Shown here one piece after another: positions 57,701 to 64,000 of a stretch of 64,000 nt of DNA. This stretch comes from Metamycoplasma gateae. Lineage in GTDB: Bacteria; Bacillota_I; Bacilli_A; Mycoplasmatales; Metamycoplasmataceae. The notes below the pieces were generated by a model that saw nothing but the letters and a program-made list of their open reading frames with translations, did no database searches and had not been told where the DNA came from. Position numbers and translations under genes: made by a program. The stretch's first letter is position 1, and each line of letters opens with the position of its first letter. The DNA lies in the NCBI RefSeq assembly GCF_036352135.1, contig NZ_CP143578.1, positions 248,001 to 312,000 on the forward strand, in the 5' to 3' direction.

Positions 57701-58303
57701 TTAACGTCTGTTGTAGTACTCAACAATTAATGATTCATCAATTTCTTTTGCAAATTCGTTTCTTTCAGGTAATCTATTAAATGTAACTTTATTGTTTTCA
57801 CGTGTTAATCATGCAGCTGTTGTCATTACTTCTAATGCATCTTTTAAGTTTGCATTATTTTCTAATGAAGCTTTAATTTCGATAACTGAACCTGGTTTAA
57901 TAATCATTGAAGGAATGTTTGCTTTGTGTCCATCAACAATAACGTGGTTATGGTTAACAAATTGTCTTGCTTGTGCTCTTGTACGTGCAAATCCAGCTCT
58001 AAATACTAGGTTATCCAATCTTGACTCAACTAATTGAAGTAAGTTTGTACCTGTAACTCCGCCTTTTCTTGAAGCAACATTAAATAAATTTTTGAATTGT
58101 CTTTCATTTAAACCATACATAAATCTTACTTTTTGTTTTTCATACATATGTAATTGGTAATCTGATGGTTTAGATCTTTTAGCACCGTGTTGTCCAGGAG
58201 CTGTTGTTCTTTTTTTACCTTTTGTGAATTCTTTATTATTTTCTAAAAGAGATGTTCCATATCTTCTAGATTTTTTAAAAATTGATCCTAAAAATCTTGA
58301 CAT
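57701..58303 (-). CDS. rpsD: 30S ribosomal protein S4
   Basis: 200 residues. '[18 protein letters not shown]', 'RTTAPGQHG', '[15 protein letters not shown]' and the S4 RNA-binding domain '[35 protein letters not shown]' (given in order, residues about 93-127). ATG at 58303 is preferred over an upstream in-frame start because of 'gaaaggaaaa'. A TGA tryptophan precedes the last 30 residues. Confidence 0.95.
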
Positions 58304-58498
58304 ATTTTTCCTTTCAATATGCAAAGACAATTTAATAATTCTCGATTATATTTTTTTCTCTAATGATTTCGGCATACAGCTTACTTACTTTCAAATTTAA
58401 AACAAAGAAAAAACATTTAAACAATATTATTATGCTGTGTCAATGCGTCAAAATTATACAATATTTTTAAAAAAAATACCAAATATTATATATTTGGT

Positions 58499-60049
58499 TT
58501 AAAAATTTACTAACGGTGTTTTGTATTTTAGGCAAAACTTTTGCATAAATTTCTTTATTTTTTTTGCAATGTTCCCTTTTGTTTTTTCTTTTTCTTGAAC
58601 TAAGAAAACTAATTTTGAATTTGAAAAATTATATTTTATTCCCATTCATTCATTTTTGTGGAAATTAATTTTTGCGATATATTTTTCGTTGTTATTTTTG
58701 TAATAATCTTTTATATTTTCAATCGATGAAATTTTTAATAAAGCTATTGTGTCTTGAATATATAATTTTGTTTCAAAATCTGTAATATTTAACTCATGAC
58801 ATTCTAATTCAAATTCATTAATTATTAATTTATTACTTTCATTAACATTTTGATTATTTATATCCTCAAATTTCATTCCTTGAGTTTGATAGTAATTTAG
58901 CATATCGATCAAGATATTAAAAAATATAAATGAATCGTATTTAATTTTTTTATTATTTTTTAAATAAACATTATAGCTTTCATCAAAATATAAAAAATTA
59001 TTTTCAGTATGTTTTTTATTCTCGAATTTTCAACTAAAATCTAGATTAATTTTATATCTTGAACAGATATTAATTAAATACTCTTTTTTTACAAAATGAG
59101 AAGCATAAATATTGCTTATTTGTTTAAATTCCTCATTTGTTTGAACATAGTTATTGATAAAAGATAAATAATTACATAATAAATTACTTATATCAATCAA
59201 TTTATAAACAAAAGAATATTTGAAGGAATAATCTCTTCTATATAAAAACAGTTTTTTATAATCATAAGAAAATTTAAATAAATATTCAATGTTTTTTAAA
59301 GTATTTTTAAACAATATAGAGTATTTAATTTGTTCAGGTTTTTCATCTCTAATATTGTTTTTTAGAACCTTATATTCAACATCGTTTTTTCCAAGTATTT
59401 TTTTTATAAATGTATTTTGTAGCGGTGAATCAATTATTGCTATTTTAAGCATATGATTTGATGTATTAGTAAATTTATTAATAAGTAAATAGTTAGTATA
59501 CTCATTTAATAATTTATTAAAGTTTATATACTGGTTTGGTGTTGTATTTTCTTTAAATGATTCCATTCTTATTTCTTTATACTCTTCAATGATTGAATTA
59601 ATAATTTCACTACTTAAAGGATCATTATTTTTATTAAAAAATGATATGCAATATTTATCTTCATCATTGAATTTATGAAGATAAATTGTTAATAAAAAAG
59701 ATTCAGTTAATGTGTTGCTAAATGACAAAAAAGCTTCTGTTACAGGATTATTTTTTTCAAATGCTAAAACCTTAATTTGTTTGCTAGAAATTTTTTGAAT
59801 TATTTGTTTTTCAAAAAAAGAAAGGTATTTATTACTTCCATCGTTTGCAACTAAAATATTTGCAGAAATTGATTTATTTTTTGAAAAAATATTGTTAAAT
59901 GCTTCGAATAGTAACAAAATTGTTATTTCATTAAAATTATTAAATCCTGCTCCAATTTTTCCAATTATACTATTGTGTCTAACGCTAAAATATTGAGTTT
60001 CTTTTGAATCTCAATTCTCTAAATAATTTGAAAAAAGTTTAGTTTTCAT
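58499..60049 (-). CDS. Phosphohexomutase-like protein lacking catalytic motifs
   Basis: 516 residues. The N-terminus resembles phosphoglucomutase/phosphomannomutase: 'IIGKIGAGFNNFNEITI' matches the 'GIRGxMGxGxNxxNxxTI' segment, 'ILVANDGSNKYLSFFEK' matches 'VvIGyDgRxxSxxFa', and 'TIYLHKFNDEDKYCISFFNKNNDPL' lies where TASHNPxxxNGYKxY is expected. The phosphoserine loop, metal-binding and sugar-binding motifs are missing. This is probably a pseudoenzyme; the match is weak and read by eye. It starts 6 bases after the lipoprotein gene at 60056-61624 and is in its operon. Confidence 0.5.
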
Positions 60050-60055
60050 AAATAC

Positions 60056-61624
60056 CTACTTTATTAAATCTAATAATCTTAAAATAAATTGATAAATAGC
60101 TTCCTTAGTATTTAATTTATTTTTAGCATTTAATAATAAATTATTAAATGCTAATATTTTTATATTTTCTCTAAATTTAGCACTAATTTCATCGATTGGA
60201 TCTGTAAATGGAAATAATTTATCATTAAAAATATTATCTAATAATAAATTGTAAGCTTCATTTTTGTTATTGGTAATATTTTTGTATTTTTCATAAAAGT
60301 TATTAGTTGGAAATACATAACCTAAACTAAGGGATAAATATTCAATAGGACTTAAAAGAACTTCACTTTTATTATATTCCCATGGTAATAAATTATTTTT
60401 ATCATACAACCATCTTAAAAATAAATCTATTACTTCATTTTTTTCTTTAATATTTGATTTTATTATTGACAAAAAAGTTCCTTGCATAAAATATGAACCA
60501 TTTTTTTGTTTATCATCTTTTCTTATGGGCACATTTTTTATTAAAAAATTTTTGTTATTTGTTTCAAAAAAATCCTTATAAAAATCAAAAACTCTAGACG
60601 TTATAATTGTAAAAAACTGGTTGTTTAAACTTTCTATATTATTCTTATTTTTGATTTCGATATTAATAGTTTTATCTTTTAAATTATTATAAAAATTAGA
60701 TATAACATTTTTGAAATTATCATCCTTATTTAATGCTTGATAATAATTTAAATTATATTTATCATCATATTTTAAAAAGTACTTTTGATAATCTGAACCA
60801 ATTTCTTTGAAAAGTTGTTCAAATAAAAAGTTTTCAACATGTCTAACGTATAAAATATCTAAATTATTTTTTATTATTGATTCATTTATTAATTTACAAA
60901 AACGATTAAACTTAATATCTTCTTCAAATATTGACTCATCTAGTTTTAAATCTCAACTTATTATTTTCTCTTTATTAAAATTAAATTTAAACGATTCACG
61001 TTCTTCTTTATTGAAATCTTCTATTATTTCTTTATACATTTTTAGATTTTTAAAATTTAAGATATTTTGATTATCAATATTATTTAACATTATATATGTA
61101 TATAATGAGTTTAAATAATGTCCTAAGATTTTTTTATTTATTATCAAAATCTCTGAGCTTATACCAATGGGTAAACTATAAATTTGATCTTTATTATCAA
61201 AACCTAAACGGTTGTTATAATTAACTATTTTTTTATCCAATCCAGAAATTTCTAAAATATTATCTAATTTATAAAGTTTATTATTACGTTTAATTTCAGA
61301 AAGAATTGATGGATATGAAATAACTATTGAGGGAGTTCGTTTATCATTGATATTCATTTCCAAACTAACTTTATAATTTATTTCTTTTTTATTAAATATA
61401 TTTCTAATTTCTATTTGATTATTTTTATATTTTAAATCAAGAGTTTGATTGAAACGATTAATAACATTTTTAAAAGCTTCAAAAGACTTTTTTTCATGAG
61501 ATTCAACAAATGGTATCATTATTGAAACTTTTTCTAATTCTTTATTATCACAAGAAATAGAAAAAGCCATTGATAATGGCAAGGTTGATAATGAAGCTAT
61601 CTTTAAAATGTCTTTCTTATTCAT
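60056..61624 (-). CDS. Solute-binding-type surface lipoprotein (P68/P80-like)
   Basis: 522 residues, lipobox F-S-I-S-C25. 'VSIMIPFVESHEKKSFEAFKNVINRFNQ' then 'PSIVISYPSILSEIKRNNKLYKLDN' and 'QIYSLPIGISSEILIINKKIL' follow the order of family 1 extracellular binding proteins (beta strand, hinge, substrate cleft). It resembles mycoplasma P68/P80 surface lipoproteins. Ligand unknown; no transporter genes adjoin. It lies between trxB and the phosphohexomutase-like gene on the same strand. Confidence 0.62.
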
Positions 61625-61630
61625 ATTTTT

Positions 61631-62554
61631 TTATTCTTGAGTTTTTAATATTCTTGATGATATTACTTTTGCAACAATGGTTCCATCATTTGTAGCAGTT
61701 GTTATTTGTCTAATGTCTTTTTCAATAACGTCGCCAATTGCAAAAATATTTTTTTGCTTTGTTTCCATATTTTTATCAACTATTACAAAACCTTTTTCAT
61801 TTAATAATTCCTTATCTGTAATAAATGATGTGGCTGGCTTAAATCCGATATATGGAAATACTCCTTTTATATCCATTTTTGTTTCAACGCCATCAATTGT
61901 TGCAACTATAGATTCTAATTTATCATCGCCTTCCAATTTATTAATTACTGAATTATAATGGACGAAGATATTTGAATATTTTTTAACATCTTCAACTATT
62001 CTAGCTTCAGCTCTTACTTCATCACGTACAAAAATATGTACCTCCGATGCAGTAGATGCAAGGTAAACAGATTCTTCAAAAGCTGAATTTCCGCCACCAA
62101 TTATTGCACAAGGTTGATTTTTAAATAGTGCTCCATCACAGATGGCACAGTATGAAACTCCTCTATTATTAAACTTTTCAATGTTTTCAACAGAAGTAGG
62201 AACTAAGTTAACCATTCCACTCGCTATAACTACAGCTTTTGCTGTATATTCATCATTATTTTCCAAGATTACAACTTTTTCATTATCGGAAACATTTTTT
62301 ATATCAACTACTTTTCCATATATTTGTTTAGCACCGTTATTTTTAGCTTGATTTAACATATTTATTGATAACTGAATTCCACTAACAAATTCATAGCCTG
62401 GATAATTTTCTATCTTTGATTGTTGAACCATTTTGCCTCCAGGTGCATATGATTCAATAAACCCTACATTGTAATTATTTCTTGAAAGATATAAAGCTGC
62501 TGTTAATCCTGCAGGTCCAGCACCAATAATTAAAACATCAAATTTTTTATCCAT
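61631..62554 (-). CDS. trxB: Thioredoxin-disulfide reductase
   Basis: 307 residues. FAD-binding 'DVLIIGAGPAGLTAALYL' (6-23), redox-active C136-A-I-C139 in 'SYCAICDGALF', NADPH site 'CAIIGGGNSAFEES', and C-terminal 'IFAIGDV...IRQITTATNDG'. Reduces thioredoxin with NADPH in the cytoplasm. It lies 28 bases downstream of lgt. Confidence 0.95.
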   Translation of the reverse strand: MDKKFDVLIIGAGPAGLTAALYLSRNNYNVGFIESYAPGGKMVQQSKIENYPGYEFVSGIQLSINMLNQAKNNGAKQIYGKVVDIKNVSDNEKVVILENNDEYTAKAVVIASGMVNLVPTSVENIEKFNNRGVSYCAICDGALFKNQPCAIIGGGNSAFEESVYLASTASEVHIFVRDEVRAEARIVEDVKKYSNIFVHYNSVINKLEGDDKLESIVATIDGVETKMDIKGVFPYIGFKPATSFITDKELLNEKGFVIVDKNMETKQKNIFAIGDVIEKDIRQITTATNDGTIVAKVISSRILKTQE

Positions 62555-62582
62555 AATTTATCTCCTTATAAAAAATTAAACA

Positions 62583-63533
62583 TTAGCTTGTGCTAACGTT
62601 TATATTTTCTTTTTCATCATTTTTTTGTAATGCATTAAAACTACTTTTAAATAAACGTTTTTTATTATTTTTTGGTTCATAAACAATAAAGTAAAAGAAT
62701 TTATGAGTTCATTCTTTGTTGTATTTATAAACTTTATATACGTTGTAATTTAACTTAACTACAAATTCAAAAATAACAGTTAATAATAATCCAACGATGA
62801 TGTATAAAGCTGATATTACTTTATAAATGTTGTAGCTGTCTTCACGTAATGGTTCCATTCCAAAACGTAAAATTCCGTAGAATAGTATATATAAACCACC
62901 GGTTGTTCCAGGTTTTAATCAATTGTAATTATTAAGAATTCAAACTAGAATAATATAACTAAAGAAGTTAGCAATAGATTCATATAAGAATAAAGGCATA
63001 CGGTAATTACCATTGATATACATATGATCTCTAATTAATTTAGGTAATAATTTGAATGCTAATGAGTTTTCACTCATAACTTGCCCATAAACCTCGTGGT
63101 TTGCAAAGTTTCCTCAACGACCTATAACTTGACCTATTAAAACTGCAGGTAGGATAATTGAAAATGCCTTTTTAAGATCAATCCTTTTTGGGTTTTTTGA
63201 AAAAATGATATAGATAACACAGCATATGGTTGCAGTTATAACACCACCATGGATTGACAATCCACCTTCCCATACATAGAACATTTTATATCACGGCCCA
63301 TTAGCCCATCCTTTATATTCTATCAACTGTTGGATAACAAAAACAAATCTAGCTCCGATGATAGCGGTCGGTAATGCTATGAAGATTAGTATTGCTAATT
63401 GTTCAAAAGAATACTTTTCTCTTCTTCAAAAATAATATACAGTAAGAATTGAAGCTAGCATTCCAAGCATCATTGTTAAAGAATAAACATAAAATGGGCC
63501 TACTTGCAAGCTTATTCCTGCATAATCTTTCAT
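62583..63533 (-). CDS. lgt: Prolipoprotein diacylglyceryl transferase
   Basis: 316 residues, seven membrane spans, broken by many TGA tryptophans under the standard code. Signature 'IGRWGNFANHEVYG' (about 140-153), 'WEGGLSIHGGVITA' and 'FLYES'. Attaches diacylglycerol to the lipobox cysteine of prolipoproteins, the first maturation step for the many lipoproteins in this window. A charged C-terminal tail is mycoplasma-typical. Start ATG follows 'aggagaaagg'. trxB follows. Confidence 0.93.
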
Positions 63534-63602
63534 ACCTTTCTCCTTTATTTTGATTTTTTATTTAAAAATAATTTATATAAATTATATTTAAATTTTGGAT
63601 TA

Positions 63603-64000
63603 TTAAGAATTTTTTAAAATTTTCTTTAAATACATACCAGTGTAAGAATTATCATTTTCAGCTACTTGTTCTGGAGTTCCTGTTGCAATTATCTTACCAC
63701 CAAGCTTTCCACCTTCTGGACCTAAATCGATAATATAATCAGCGCATTTAATAACATCTAAATTATGCTCAATAACAATTATAGTATCGCCATTATCAAC
63801 TATTCTATTTAGGACATTCAATAAATTTTGAACATCATATGGATGTAGCCCTGTTGTAGGTTCATCTAAGATATATAATGATTTGCCGGTTGGTTTTTTT
63901 TGTAAATAAGTTGCAAGTTTAACACGTTGTGCTTCACCACCCGACAATGTTGTTGCATTTTGACCTAATTTGATATATCCCAATCCAACATCTAATAAAG
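63603..64000 (-). CDS. uvrA: Excinuclease ABC subunit A, C-terminal end (gene continues beyond window)
   Basis: The last about 131 residues of UvrA: ABC signature '[13 protein letters not shown]', Walker B '[12 protein letters not shown]', '[14 protein letters not shown]'-type H-loop ('[13 protein letters not shown]') and '[11 protein letters not shown]'. The frame is open to base 64000 on the minus strand. Damage recognition in nucleotide excision repair, together with UvrC. Precedes lgt on the same strand. Confidence 0.95.
   Translation of the reverse strand, partial: LLDVGLGYIKLGQNATTLSGGEAQRVKLATYLQKKPTGKSLYILDEPTTGLHPYDVQNLLNVLNRIVDNGDTIIVIEHNLDVIKCADYIIDLGPEGGKLGGKIIATGTPEQVAENDNSYTGMYLKKILKNS

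Overview
The window comes from a wall-less Mycoplasma-type bacterium (Mollicutes, genetic code 4). Base composition is very AT-rich. Nearly every gene needs TGA read as tryptophan to stay open (tig, uvrC, oppB/oppC homologues, hsdS and the lipoproteins). Lipobox signal peptides are abundant, and lgt, MIB/MIP genes and an F1-like X0 ATPase cluster are present. Species cannot be fixed from the sequence; a Mycoplasmopsis/Metamycoplasma-like species fits best. All gene ends below were read through in-frame TGA codons.

Layout. 1-4.5 kb (minus): a DNA-processing cluster of recU (runs off the window), a DUF2779 protein, a YqaJ-like nuclease and an XRE/IrrE-type regulator whose metallopeptidase motif is lost. 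4.7-7.9 kb (plus): a lipoprotein and an orphan OppB/OppC-type permease pair. 8-13.2 kb (minus): a papain-like cysteine protease with membrane segments and two lipoproteins. 13.3-17.7 kb (plus): a ZIP metal transporter, an OppA-like lipoprotein and two small related lipoproteins. 17.8-25.3 kb: a flavodoxin-fold oxidoreductase, an intact XRE-ImmA/IrrE protein, cdd, the rpsP-trmD-rplS operon, a type II restriction-modification pair, an alanine/ornithine racemase-like enzyme and tyrS. 25.5-26.4 kb: DegV.

26.6-37 kb (plus) is the virulence-related highlight. The Ig-binding protein MIB and the Ig protease MIP are followed with overlapping or nearly touching genes by five accessory genes of the F1-like X0 (type 2) ATPase. 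The alpha- and beta-like catalytic genes that normally complete the cluster are absent: a terminator and then tig follow directly.

37-44.3 kb: tig, a small DUF3196-like protein, eno, rplK-rplA, an IS30-family element with a 20-bp palindromic target duplication, an azoreductase and two tRNA-Gly genes. 44.4-46.6 kb: a frameshifted paralogue of the cysteine protease. 46.7-48.6 kb: an orphan type I specificity gene (hsdS) with three target-recognition domains and an in-frame (AG)11 repeat. Any non-multiple-of-three change in repeat number would cut it to an ordinary two-domain subunit. 48.8-64 kb: tRNA-Arg, an S41-type protease lipoprotein, uvrC, a GGCT-fold fusion protein, a lipoprotein behind a poly(T)14 promoter, SRP RNA, a decayed repeat protein, rpsD, a phosphohexomutase-like pseudoenzyme, a solute-binding-type lipoprotein, trxB, lgt and the 3' end of uvrA.

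Apart from the decayed gene at 56.4-57.6 kb, no stretch over about 300 bases lacks a gene. The longest gaps (10073-10348 and 53462-53738) hold promoter-type sequence and the palindrome or homopolymer described below.
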